Of a stretch of DNA of 64,000 nt, positions 13,501 to 27,500 are shown piece by piece. Made by a program: the position numbers and the translations under genes. The notes beneath the pieces are model-generated. The model had not been told where the DNA came from. It ran no database searches and saw only the letters and a list, made by a program, of their open reading frames with translations. Numbering within the stretch: the stretch's first letter is position 1; every line of letters begins with the position of its first letter. Location of the stretch: contig NC_135726.1 in NCBI RefSeq assembly GCF_964656455.1, positions 29,727,930 to 29,791,929 of the forward strand. Direction: 5' to 3'. Origin of the DNA: Halichoerus grypus (Eukaryota; Chordata; Mammalia; Carnivora; Phocidae).

Positions 13501-16500
13501 ACAATGTTATACCATTATATACATATTAGAATTGCTAAGATTAAAAACACTGTGTTCCAAGTGTTGACAAGGATGTGAAGCAACTAGGACTCTTATACAA
13601 TGCTGTTGGGAATGTAATATGGTATGACCAATTGTAAAAAGTCTGGCAGTTTCTTTTTCTTTTTCTAAAGATTTTATTTATTTATTTGACAGAGAGAGAC
13701 ACAGTGAAAGAGGGAACACAAGCAGGGGGAGTGGGAGAGGAAGAGCAGGGGGCCTGATGCGGGGCTCGATCCCAGGACCCTGGACCATGACCCGAGCCAA
13801 AGGCAGATGCTTAACGACTGAGCCACCCAGGCACCCCAAGTTTGGCAGTTTCTTAAAAAATTAAACATATATGTAACATATGACCCAGCCATTTTACTCA
13901 TAGGTATTTACTGAAGAGAAATGAAAGCACATGTCTAGACGAAGATTTGTATACTAATGTTCATAAACTTTCTTTCTTTTTTTTTTTAAGATTTATTTAT
14001 TTGAGAGAGAGAAAGAGAGGAAGAGCACACAGAGGGAGATATCCCACAGTTTGTTTACCCATTCACCTATTGATGAATACGTATACTGGCTATTAGAAAT
14101 AAAATTATTATGGGGGCGCCTGGGTGGCTCAGTCAGTTAAACGTCTGCCTTTGGCTCAGGTCATGATCCCAGGGTCCTGGGATCGAGACCCACATCTGGC
14201 TTCCTGCTCAGTGGGGAGCCTGCTTCTCCTTCTCACTGCTGCTCTCCCTGCTTGTGCGCTCTGTCAAATAAAATCTTTAAAGAAAAAAAACCAAAAAAAC
14301 AAAATATGATCTATTCCATGAACAATTTTACTTCATTCCTTCTCTTCTGTTGCATCTCCACATTTTTCATGGCAGCCCTTCCTCACTCTGATGCTAATGG
14401 AAAAGTGATCTGCTCCTGCTTTTTCATGTATAAATTCCGTCGTTAGTGAAGTAAGAAATTTCTGTGGCCAAATTACATTTGAAAGAGGACAGGACAAAAT
14501 ATTTAATAAAATCATAACAGGTCTCCTCATGGTGAATCTCTTTTGGTTGGCTCCCCAAAACTGGATTCACATGACAATAATCCTATGTCTTAGGATTGAA
14601 AGTAAACAATTTGAGGAATTGAAAGTAAAAATTTATATAATTATCAGCAATATCACAACTTGCCATAGCCTTCTAGAATTCTATAGTTTCTGTACTAGAA
14701 AAGTCAATAATTTACTTTTTATTATTTGACCAGGGAAGAGATATGCATGTAGTCAATTTAAAAAAAAAAAAATCAACATACTGAATTTATGTAGGCTTTG
14801 AACAGTATTTCATATAAAAGGTTTTTCTAAAATAAAGCTACTATGGATGAAGATGAACTATTTAGTTATGGAGAATTAACTGGTTTATAGAAAAGAAGGA
14901 CAATGTGGGTATAATAAGGATTTTTCCTTATTATAGATATTGAGAATTAATAACTCCACCTCGAGCTGAAACTGATATTCTTGGTATTTTTATAAATGAC
15001 CTGAGAGAAACAGTTGTGGGAAACTCTTAAATTCAGAGATGAGGCAGAAGCATTTGCAAGGGGCGCCTGGGCGGCTCAGTTGGTTAAGCGACTGCCTTCA
15101 GCTCAGGTCATGATCCCGGAGTCCTGGGATCGAGTCCCACGTCGGGCTCCCAGCTCAGCGGGGAGCCTGCTTCTCCCTCTGACCCTCTCCCCTCTCATGC
15201 TGTTGCTCTGTCTGTCTCTCTCTCTCTCAAATAAATAAATAAATAAATCTTAAAAAAAAAAAAAAAGAAGCATTTGCAAATTGTCGAGGGAAATTTGAAG
15301 GAAATACTCATCAAAATTATAAATGCACAAAAAGAATGAGATCTTGCCATTTGCAACGACATGGATGGAACTGGAGGGTGTTACGCTGAGCAAAGTAAGT
15401 CAATCAGAGAAAGACATGTATCACATGACCTCACTGATATGAGGAATTCTTAATCTCAGGAAACAAACTGAGGGTTGCTGGAGTGCTGGGGGGGTGGGAG
15501 AGATGGGTGATAGACATTGGGGAGGGTATGTGCTATGGTGAGCGCTGTGAATTGTGCAAGACTGTTGAATCACAGATCTGTACCTCTGAAACAAATAATA
15601 CAATATATGTTAAAAAAAAAAAAGAAGAAGAAGATAGCAGGAGGGGAAGAATGAAGGGGGGGAAATCGGAGGGGGAGACGAACCATGAGAGACGATGGAC
15701 TCTGAAAAACAAACTGAGGGTTCTAGAGGGGAAGGGGGTGGGAGGATGGGTTAGCCTGGTGATGGGTATTAAAGAGGGCACGTTCTGCATGGAGCACTGG
15801 GTGTTATGCACAAACAATGAATCATGGAACACTACATCAAAAACTAATGATGTAATGTATGGTGATTAACATAACAATAAAAAATTAAAAAAAAAATAAA
15901 TGCACATATGCTCTGACCAAGTGATTACACTTCTGATTTGTCTTACAGATACTTGTACATGGACTCAATGTTCAATGTAGCATAGTTTATGACAAAAAAA
16001 AACAAAACAAAACTGGAATAGCCTCTAATGGAGGAATAGTTAAATTAACATACATAAGATACTATGTAGCAAGTTTTAAAATACAGTATTCATTGTACAC
16101 CAAAAGCAAAATTAAAAATGCAAAGATTACATTAAACCTGTTGGATAAAAGAAGTGCTAAAATTTTATGAAGTTGTCTAAGATATGGTTCTTACCAAATG
16201 TCTTGTGTCAGGCCTTGAAGCTTGTAACTGTTCAAACTCTTCTATTTTTGCAAGATCTACATCTTCTTTTAGTTCCCATGTACTATCTTCATATGGTAAT
16301 GAGCACCACTTTACTAAGTAGTAAATAACAGGCTGTAAAAAAGAAAAATTTTTTTTCCATTTTACTATTTTGAAAAAGAGAACTTAGAAACAGTTTAAAT
16401 ATGCTTAACCTACATCAATAAAAACTAACGAAACATTTTCCAGTGTTTTTTAGGTCATCAATTTTTAAAAAGGAGTTAAATTTTAACATTTGGAAAGTTT

Positions 16501-19500
16501 TAGGTTTTTCCTAATTAAAAAAAAATTTTTCCCCTAAATATTTACCTCACCAGTATCTTTATCTTCACAAAAAGAGACTTCTAACACTCTGTCTACTTCA
16601 ACGTAGTCTGGGTTAAATGGTTCCTCTTCCATCTAAAATTAAAAAGTAACTTAAGTGATAATTGACAAAGAAGTAGAAAGATAAAAGTGAAATAAACACA
16701 AATTTACTAGCTATTTTCTAAAACAGAAGCTTGATTTCAATTAAATTTTCAATAAATGGGACACTTCCATTTTAATTTCCAAAAGATATCTAAGATACGT
16801 GTCTATATTATGAATCACCACGTTATGTGTAATAAAACCAACTGAATAACACTAAGAAATAAGATACCTCAGAGAAGTGACTCACTCTAGAAGATACATT
16901 CTTTAAAATTTTCCTAGAAGAGCCTCTGTATCTTTCTTGTGCCACTTTCCTCAGGTCTACGTGTTGAAGACCAATCACCCCACCTACAGGCTCATCTCTC
17001 ATCTCTCAGCTGCATCAAGCATTCTTTTTTTAAAAATTGTATTTATTTATTTGAAAGAGAGAGAGAGCACAAGCAGGGTGAGGGGCAGAGGGAAAGGGAA
17101 AAGCCGACTCCCCGCTGAGCAGGGAGCCCAATGCGGGGCTCGATCCCAGAGTTCTAGGATCACGACCTAGCCAAAGGCAGACACTTAACAGACTGAGGCA
17201 CCCAGGAGCCCCTCTATCAAACATTCTTTATCTACTGATGATTCTTGTGCTCAGGACCCAGTTACTTCAATGGATGCAAACTCTATCTGAGCTACCTCAA
17301 ACTAGACTCACTTACTCTTCAACCTGTGCTTCTTTCCTATAGTTTCCTACTGGGTTAATGGTAACATAGCACCCCTTCCACACTTTACTCCCAGTTACCC
17401 AAGTCAGAAATGGAGAAGTCAGCTCAGATTCCTTCTCTTTTTTCTTTATCTTCCCCATCTAATAAGTCATCAATTCTTACAGATTCTGCCTTCAACTGCA
17501 ACTCAAATTGGTTCCCCTTTCCTCTTCCTCACTGCTTCATCACTTCTTACTTGGACCTTAAACAACCTCCTAACTAGTCTTCGACTACCTTCCTGCCTCC
17601 CTTTAGTCCATTTTCACATTGACCCTAGAGTGATGTTTCTCAAATATAAATCTTACCTATTGCTCCCTTGCTTCAAATCCTTCACTGACCCTCCCTTGTT
17701 TGGGGATCAGGCCCACATTGGTTTTTGCGGAATAAAGAGGATCCTACCTTGTCCTCCAGCCTCATCTCCTATCACGTGGCACAGCTGTACCCCAGATTTC
17801 ATGCTTCCAAAGTACAAAACACAGGCTTTTCAAACTCCACGTTATGGCACACCTCCATGTTTTTATACTCCTTCTTCTCTCTTCTGAACAGACTGCTGTT
17901 CCTTCTCTTGTCTGCCTGGCTGCTTCCTATTCATTCCTGAACGCCTCACTTTCAATAGCCCTTCTCTGCTATCTCTGCTGCCTCTCCTCCTCTGCTTAAC
18001 CTCTAAATACTGTAATGCTTCACGGTTCTGTCTAGTTCTCTTCACTGTCTCAAATCCTTCCCGAACGAGAATATCATCTCAGGATCTCTTGATAACAAAG
18101 AGCACTGCCCAACAGAAAGAGCAAAGGGGAACCAATTTGAGTTGCAGTTGTAACTTCCATCTGTCACGGTACAGCACCATACAGCACTATTGCAATACCA
18201 CTGACTATATTCCCTATACTGTATGTTTTATTTTCCTACATAGATTTTAATAAGATTCCCTAAATGTTCATATTTTACCATGTTGGCTTTGTCACTCACA
18301 TGCATTCTCCCTCTGCCTCTGTCCTCCTCTCTCTCTTTCCCTGCCTTTCTCCCATGTGCTGAGCACAGTATAATATACAGACTAGTGGAATCACTATGTT
18401 GTACACCTGAAACTAATGTAACACCGTGTGTCAACTATACTTCAATAATATATATATATATATATAGGAATTCATTGTACTATTTTTGCAACTTAGATTT
18501 TTCAAAATAAAAACTCTAAAAAATCTTCAAATTAGAAAGTTAAAAAAATTTAGATAAATCTAAAACTGCTCTAAAACAAGCTTATTAAAAGGAAAAAGAA
18601 AAAAATTTAGAGTAGAAAAGGACATCAACTAATTGGTGAGGCCTTTAAAATGAATTATGCCTAAGATGGTTTGTTCCTACATACACAAACCTGGCATAGA
18701 AAATATGCAATGTATTTCACGTACTGAAAAATCTTAAGTTTCCATTTATTTGCTACATTACCATTTCCATTACTTGTATAACTTTGCTGATACAATTCTC
18801 TGAGATATTAACCCACTCATATTCAACTCTAAGTTGAATTAGCATGTATTTCATGCTAATTTAAAAATACAAGAGTTATCTACCACTCCGAATTATCAGT
18901 GCTCCTGTTTCAGCTAGTTTCCAAGCTAAATTTGGTGAGAGAAAATTACTATATGTAGACGCATTTGTGTTCAAATATCAAACTTGGAAGCCTAAGAATT
19001 AAAATGAATAATATTTAAAATTTGATAAATACTGCATGTGTTCAGAGTTCAACACATAATAGTTTCATTTATTTCTTTTTCTTACATCTGCAAAAAAATG
19101 TGCTCTTTGTGCTTGTCTCAATTTGAATCGTTTGATTTTCTGCTGGATCCTTTTATCTTTCAAAAGCTGCTGTTCTGTGGCCCACTCACAGTGAAGATAG
19201 GAGCTAAAATTTTTATAAAAGCAATATATTAGAATGACATAGAAAAACATGTTCTGGTTTTTTAAGATTTATTTTTATTCACAGCATCCAATACAGAATA
19301 TTCAACTTTATGTAAATAGGTAGCTCATCATTTCATTTAATGGCAACAGACTCCATACAATTTCTAAAGCCACTGTGGTCACTATATCCTAAGAAGACTG
19401 CAGTATAAAGGTGTGCCATTTGCCACATAGAAACAGAATGATAAACCAAGTCATAAAGGTAATGAGATGTGATTTATCATTTATTTCCTCATTGTAACAG

Positions 19501-22500
19501 TTTTGTCATGATCAGACAGCTAACTTGTTTTGAAACCAATGTAATTTTATTTAAAACACTTTTTCACCTAAGTATAGAAAAAACTTGAATAATATGAAAA
19601 GTTCAACAATATAAATATAATAAGTAATTTCTATAATTTGTAAAAGAATATTTTATAAAGATTCCTGCATTTTGATGTTAATAATTAACATTTCCTGAAA
19701 AAAATTCACTTAAATTTTACCACAAAAAGTTTTGAACTAATAAAACATTTTAAAATTCAGGTAAAATAAAAAAATAATTTAACTTAATATTTTTAAATAT
19801 ATTAATTTATATATAAATCAGCATTTTCTAACTTAGATACTTACTAATTCTTGTATTTTACAAAAAATTCTTCTGTATCAATCATCACTCCAGGTGATAC
19901 CTAAGAAAATAAAATCAATACTTAGGACTTTAATAATCAGGCCATGGACTATAAAGGGTAAAATGTAATGTGCAATTACTTACTTCCTTTTTTACAGTTC
20001 TAGAAGATAGTATTTTGTCTACAATTGCAGCATCTTCTTCACTTGGATTCTCCTATGGGATGGAGGAAAGAAGATACAATGTCACATTCTAAAAATTCCT
20101 TTAGTTGCCACTTTGTATATTTATGAACACACTAAAATTCAGTTTATTTAGCACATGTGTCAGGCACTGTGTTAAATGTTAGGAATATAAAAATGGAAAA
20201 AGAAATCATTGCTGCTATTGTCCTTGTCATCATCTGCATCATCATTATCATGGTAAACATACTGTGCTTCTTAATGGGCTCAGCATTATTGTCAGCAGTT
20301 TACATACATTAACTAATTTAATCCTTGCAACTACACTACGCCACTGTCATCTCTCCACTGTACAGATTAGGAAGCTCAGGCACAGAGAACTAAGTACTTG
20401 CCCAAGGTGTCAGATCACTCAGTCGGCAGATGAGTGGTTGGTTCACAATCCAAATAAGGAAGATTAAAAGAGGAAAATGCATAATCAAAGACAGAGAGTG
20501 CGCCTATGTTCAGAAGGTCAGAGGATTCAGTGCTTGTAAAGAAGTGGCTGGAGATAAGGCCAAAAAAAAATCATACAAAGGGCTTTATATGATGTGCTAA
20601 GAAGGCATCATTATTTTTTGTGAGACTTAGGAAGCTATAAGAGGAGCTTTAAGTAGAAAGTACTATGATCAGGCCTGTAATTTAGAAATATTCTGCAGAA
20701 AGTATAGAATCTGGAGGAGTTTCAGAAATATCTATTTAGGGGGTGAAAAACGTGGTGATAAACCGGATGAAGAAGCAAAGGAAGAAAACAGAGAGGATGA
20801 ATTCCTAGGTTTCTGATCTGAATAATTACTGGTTCTATTAACTACAACAGGGAATCCAGGAGGAAAAGCTGGAGTAGGTTTTAGGAGGAAAGATAATAAA
20901 AGTATTTTAAAGAAAATATGTTGGTTTCAAGTGATTTATAGTCATAATTCCAAATCTGTCTTACCACAAATAATTGTAAAGGCTGTTCACCAGGTAAAGG
21001 AGCTGAATTCTTTTTTATTTTCATAGAACCTTTAACCTCTTCTTCAGATTGTTTCCCTTCTGCATCTTCCGCATATTTTTTTCTTTTAATTTGACGATTT
21101 GATCTTCTTTTCTGCAATGAACCATAAGGATCATATTTATATGATAGATTTTAAAGGAAAGATTTTTAAAATAATTACTTTTAGTGTGGCAATTTTGTAC
21201 ATTTCTGAAATTGTATTCGACACTCATCTTTTCTCATTTTTCCTTTTAATTAAAGGAAGATTGTAACTTGCCCTTTGTCACAGGCTTAGAATCCTGTTTT
21301 ACTTCCTAAGGTTTCAAATAACAAAGATTAGTAATACCTTTATTACTTTTCTTTAGAAATTGTTAGGAATAAAAAGATTTATTTTATTTAACTATTTCAC
21401 AGCTTGGGCAAAACCTATTTTATTAGTAATATGTTTATTGTTTTATTACTTCTCTTTAGAAACTATCGTTCAGAAGAGTAAAACATGTTTTATTTAGCTA
21501 TTTCACACTTGGGGCAACACATATTTTAAACTGTTAATACTTTCAGTTTCTGCCCCAAACCTAAAAAGTGCATCAGATGAATACTGGTTAAATAATTAAT
21601 CGGGGACATAAAACTAGAAGAATAAATCAAACAATATTTACCACAAAATCCATGAACTTGTGTTGAAAACAGAATAAAACAAAAGAATATAAAATGTTTT
21701 AAAAGAGATACACAAAATAATCAAGTAAATCTACCAAATAATTAAATGTGTATGAAAGAAGAACCAGTGTTTTACTAACTTTACTAGCTTCCCTTAAAAA
21801 TAAAGAACATCACTCTTAAAACCAGAAGTAAGCCTTTTGAAAAGTATTACATGTAGTACCGTAATTTTAAAATAAACTAAGTGATTTTAAATCAGGTATC
21901 AAATACACATGGCTTTACTTACCACCCTAAAGATCTAATATTTGATGTTCCCCACTATAAAATCAAAATCTCACGTTGGCTTGACAACTTCAGAGGACTT
22001 AGGTTTGCTTTTTTCCACCTCTTTAAAATCTCATGAGTGGAGGAGTCTTAGCCAACTTTTCTATTGCTCAATATTTGGTAAATCAACCCCTTCTTCCTTT
22101 CTCTATGCCATTTTCTTTTACATATTTAGTAACTCCCATGACATTCCCCCATAATGTGACCTGAAAATAACCCATGTATTCTCCTTTTGGTTTCTGCCAG
22201 TACCCTCAATTTGGCAGGCCTTTCCTATTTCCATGACAAAGATGGCCCCATCAGTGCAGCAGGCTGGGGGGAAACTGTTCTCGGCACCCAAAAAGTCGCA
22301 ATGGCCTTTAGTGTGCCTTTGCCTCTTTCTCTTGAATTGTGGAATATTGAGAGAAAGAAAGACACTAATATGGTAAGTTAGCTCGGCCAAATAGAGTAGA
22401 TAACTTCATGGCTCAATTAGGATGGGTCTCATCATCTCTTGGCCATGAAGACATTTACATTTTCAAAACTCAAAGTAACACTTTTGTTAATATGGGAGAC

Positions 22501-24477
22501 CGGGAAGGTGGCATATAAAAGTTATAATAAAAGGACTCGTAGAAAACCAAATTTTCCCACATCCTATTTTGAAAAAAATATGTAATATTTATTATTACTT
22601 GAGAGAAAAAGTCTATGGATCTCTAGTCTAATACAAGGCTAAAGGAATATTTAGAGGTCTACAACAGGCATCATATGGCTCTGAATATTCAAGAATAGTT
22701 TAAATTAATAAACCAACAGTGATATTTATTATTCTAACAATAACATGTATTACCAATGTTATGTCTCACTGGGCACAAATCTTTTTTTTTTTTTAAAGAT
22801 TTTATTTATTTATGTCAGAGAGAGAGAGAGAGAGCCCAAGCAGGGGCGGCAGGCAGAGGGAAAGGGAGAAGCAGGCTCTCCACTGAGCAGGGAGCCCGAT
22901 GCGCAGGGAGCCCGATGCGGGGCTCGATCCCAGAACCCTGGGATCATGACCTGAGCCGAAGGCAGACGCTTAATGACCGAGCCACACAGGCGCCCCTGGG
23001 CACAAATCTTCTAAATAATGAAGTTTAAGAATAATTCAGTATACTTTTAGAAGATTCTGTTTGATGTTTTCAGCATTTAAGTTTCCTTTCTGGTCATTTA
23101 GGCATCTATTAGCTCTTTGAAATGCCTCACTTAGGTCTTTAGTAAATTGTAAATGAGTGGCCTTAAAGAATCCTTTGAACTCTCAAAAGTGCAAATTTAG
23201 TTGATTCTTCACAAGATAAAATGAGAGCAATAAATTTGTAAACTGCACCCTCATGAAGACTTTATCAGTCTAAAAGATTAATTAAAAAGTCCGAGTTATA
23301 TGATTATAGCTGGAATATTATAAGATTATTATAGATATTATAAGATTATAGCTGGAATCATTACAGTGGAATAAATTATATTCTACTAGAGTACCCAGTT
23401 ACACATCAGGCAGAGCCAAATGAGGTGCCACTCTCATCAAATTATCTTTCTCTGTCATGTAATATCACTACTACTTTAAAAATATAAAAACTAATTTGGT
23501 GTACCCATTTTTGGCTAATGTGCTTTTTTCTGGCTTTCTTTCTCTTAATGTTTTCAAAGCACAATTTAAAATAGTGACAAATTCTTTCTTCGAATTTTTT
23601 CCAGCTTTTTTTCTTCTGTCTTACAGGCTTCAACAGATCAGTCCACAACACTTCACATAAGCGGTCAGAAATACACTCATAAATGACTAATATTTTGTTA
23701 TGATAACATGTTGTTTCCTATAATAATCCTAATATAATGTGCTGCGTTTGTTTTTTTTAATGAAGTCTGCAAATACAGTCAGACTACTGAAGTACTGTGT
23801 ATTAAGATTAAAGGTAAAAAATTAAATATCACATTCAGATTTTTAGATTTCCACCTGACTCCAAGCCTGAAACTTAAATTATTTTTTCAGCCTTCAAATC
23901 TTGATAGTCCCTGGTGGTTGAAAGCTACACGGACCTCTCCATCATTGATATGGTACATTTAAATATATCAGTAAAACAGATTTATAATCGTTTACTAGAA
24001 AATATTTCTTTTCTTCTTCACCTATATTTTAGTGTTAAAGCAACATGCCTATCAAAGCAACCTAATACTATGAGGAAAGGTATGGAAGAAATGTGCATGT
24101 TAACCTATTCTACCATTTCATTGTTTGGTAATTACAAGATGGAAAAATGGCCAGCCTTATGCTAGTAAAAATTAAACTGAATTTTCTCATGGTGAATAAG
24201 GTAACTGTAAGTCTGCCTCAGTGAAGGATAACATGTGAAGAAAAAGCCAGGCCATATAATATTAGGAGCTCAGTCACTGCCCTTACCTCAACTCTTGCAG
24301 CAGCCCAGGAGCCTTGAGCCACTACTCTCCCATTGGATAAGAAGCTGCATAAGGAAGAAGAAAGGCCATTCAGGGGCTTTCTGGCCCCATAATTCAACAA
24401 CTGCCACCACCCATAACGGCCTAGAGTTGTACTTTAATTATTAGAGAGCAGAGGGTGGCCTGAATTATTATGACCTT

Positions 24478-24517
<40 letters not shown>

Positions 24518-27500
24518 TTTTAACTTCACAAGGTTATTTTGAATATCCACCTATTAAAAAAAAGGCAAAATGCACAGTATGCTTGTCTACATTAGGGGAT
24601 TTTAAATATAATTGGTTATCTTTTCTTTGACAGAAGCAGACCAAAGGAATTATCTCTAGTAATGATTCAATCCATTTGCTCTATCACTGTATGTGATTCT
24701 AAAACTTAGGATCTCCATCATTAAGTTCAATTCAAAGCACTATATAAGTACAGGATAATATCACTAGCTATTTCTCCATGCTAAAAGCCATCAGGGACTC
24801 TGGACTGTTATTAACCTCTCTGGGATTTGGTTTCACTATCTGAAAAATGAGGGGTTTAGAGAGGATATGTAAGTTTCCTCCCAGGTCCAACATTCTATGG
24901 CAATACTATTAGAAGCATATTGTCATAATGCTGTCTTCAAGTTCTACCATATAATAAAATGTAGTTTTATTACTGAACTAGGGTATAAATAACCATAAAG
25001 CAGGTTTAGGCTACCTAGATAATTCTATCAGTGCTTCATTTCTCAGAAAAAAATGTAATACTCACTTGAGAGTCTTCCTCTCTGCATGCATGTTGTGACG
25101 TCTGCTCTGAATCAGACAGCTCATCTGAAGACTCATTCTTTCTTTTTTGTTTCTTACCCAATGTAATAATGAGTTTGCTGTTTCAAGAGGAAAAGAGTAA
25201 ACAGTATGAACTCTGCCTTTTTCCATTTGTGGTCATATTAAGATTGCCATGATAAACATTTTTCCATTTCATATCACATGAATGTTCAACCAAAGAGGAT
25301 AATTATCATGAAATCCATAATGACATTTTCAAGACAAAAACTGCATTCTAATGGAACAAAATACAAACCAGTATTACAGTTAACATACTTTTAAGCACAG
25401 AAAGGCAGTCAAGTTCTATCACTTGTTTCTCAGGCTCAAAATTATTTTTCATGGGAAAAATGTCAGGTGATATAACTGTATTTAGTAATTAAAATAATTC
25501 ATTTATTGTCTTGTAGATTTGGAATGGGGGTTTCTCACCCTTCTACCTCTTACTAAGTTCAAATTCTACTTAATGTCCTTCTATCCCACCTATTCCCTAG
25601 AAGCCTCTACTACTTTTTACCCTAATTTCTCCCTTACTGAAAACACTTCAACAATGGATTGTCCTTTAATTATTTCATTTATGCTAAGGCTTATCTTAGC
25701 TGCAGTATATGTTCCTAAAGAGTTAAAAACTCTTTTTTTATATTTCCACAGTTTGCCTGTCTCTCTCATATATATATGTGTGTGTGTATATACATATTAA
25801 TATTTATATACACACATCAAATACAAATGTTTAAAATGAAAATGTGTTTTCAGTTTTTTTCCTGATCAGAGGTAGAAAGTACAGAGCTCCCACATTTCCT
25901 TATTCTGGTTCAACAGATGAGAGGGCATGATTTTGAAGTATCATACTAATCATAAACCATGCTAATCGCTAATCAGGGAAATTCTATTTTAGATATCTAT
26001 ATTCCAAACAGAGAAAATTTCCCCAAATATTTTTAAGTATGATGTATCAGAAAGATAGAAGAACTTTCTTCAACAATTATTTATTAATGTGGGAGAACTT
26101 GGAGGTTAAGAGCACACACTTTGAAATCAAAGCATCAAAGATTTTAAACCTGATTCTACCATTTGCTTATCTGTAAGACACCTGGCAAATTATTTGATCT
26201 CTTTTAGCCTTAGTTTCCCTGCCAGGAAAATAGGGATCCTATAATAGCTACCTCTACTGTTGTTGAGAATTAAGTGGGATAATGCAAATGAGTTCTTAGC
26301 AAAGTCCTGACACAGTAATTTCTGAACTAACCTCTAATTATTATATGCCAGGTACTCCTAGGTTCTAGGATTTGACACAGTCTCTAATGTTAAAGTATCA
26401 TTGTTAAAATATGAACACGGTTCAAACTCAGAAGAAGTTAGTACCGGATGTAATGTGAACACAAAAGAAGTGCTTCTGTCTACTGTAAAGGAGTACCTTT
26501 ATAGAAAAGGTAAAGTTTGAGATAGGAAATGAATGATAAAAGGGAGTTCAACTGGTAGTGAAAGAAGACAGAGCGTGCATTCCAGGTAGGGGGGATATTA
26601 CAGAAGAATGAGAGAAATGCACAGTGACAAGAGCATGTCAGAGATCCACAAAGCAGGAGGAGGAAGCAGAGGATGGTCATCTAGATAGGGTGAAGATCAC
26701 AGAAGATCCTGTATGACATGTAAGGAATCACCATTTTAGCTTAAGGCCAGCTTTTAAGCTCCGCAGGGCAGGAATTGAAACAGAATCTGTCTTGTTCACC
26801 ACTGACAACAAATGGCTCGGAGATATTCTGAATACATGAAAAAAAAATAATAAAGCATTTGGAAGATGAGAATTTTACACAAATAAGTTCTACGGATTTA
26901 AAATACAGCATGGTGATCACAGTTAACAATACCGCACTGTATATTTGGAAGTTGCTAAGAGAGTGAATCTTCAAAGTTCTCATCACGAGAAAAAAAATTT
27001 GCAACTAGTGAGGTGATGGGTATTAACTAGACTTTTGTGGCAATAGTTTTGCAATAGGTACATATGTCAAATTATTATATTGTACATCTTAAATGAATAC
27101 AATGTTATATGTCAATTGTATCTCAATAAAATTGGTGGGGGAAGAATTTCAAACAAGAAAGCAATGCAACTAGAAGAGAAACGCAAGGCAGGGAAACCAG
27201 CAATCAGGCAAATGACAACTCAAGCGAGGCATGAAGAGAGCAACACAGGGCCACGCTGTGTGGATGAAGAGGTGAAGAAAAGCACAACTTTACTATGGAG
27301 GCAAAATCAATTGACATGGCCACTGACTGGATGATTAGGCAAGAAACTTCTAGAAAGAAGTTTATTCTTGTATGGCATGACTACCACCTTCCACAGGAGA
27401 AGGATAATTTTTACTGGGTGTCTCACCTGCACTCTTTGGACAAGCAAATAAAAGTACAAACAGAGCTCATGTTGGAACCAGGAAATCAGAGAGAGTACAA

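Larger units (their letters stand above)
11595..16194 (-). other. CHD9: CHD9 intron between exons 8 and 9
   Basis: 4.6 kb, mostly mobile DNA: an L1 ORF2-region copy (11840-13976), Can-SINEs at 13656, 13977, 14112 and 15060, an inverted L1 piece (14043-14110) and a young L1 3' end (15330-15895). About 14304-15045 shows nothing recognised. Confidence 0.8.
16633..19085 (-). other. CHD9: CHD9 intron between exons 6 and 7
   Basis: 2.5 kb with a Can-SINE (17028-17215), an L2 remnant (about 17250-18060), an old L1 3' end (18340-18450) and a (TA)n run (18447-18466). The last 600 bp before exon 6 is AT-rich without a recognised element. Confidence 0.75.
21112..25065 (-). other. CHD9: CHD9 intron between exons 2 and 3
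   Basis: 4.0 kb. It has a local ~100-bp duplication (21327-21530), one Can-SINE (22784-22995), a (TA)n-T tract (24481-24522) and a MIR-like piece near 24800. The stretch 21940-22400 and 24200-24460 is less AT-rich and unclassified; ORFs there have no splice support or domain. Confidence 0.7.

Noticed and set aside
15483..15869. 128-codon ORF, among the longest on the plus strand
   Set aside because: Entirely inside the 3' UTR of a young L1, with no protein similarity I recognise.
16546..16632. ATG at the first codon of visible exon 7 as an alternative translation start
   Set aside because: It follows directly on an AG acceptor with a pyrimidine-rich tract and joins in phase to exon 6; there is no promoter or 5' UTR evidence.
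22187..22381. Unclassified 64-codon ORF in less AT-rich sequence
   Set aside because: No splice-bounded frame, no domain, and the opposite strand is open as well; probably an unrecognised old repeat.
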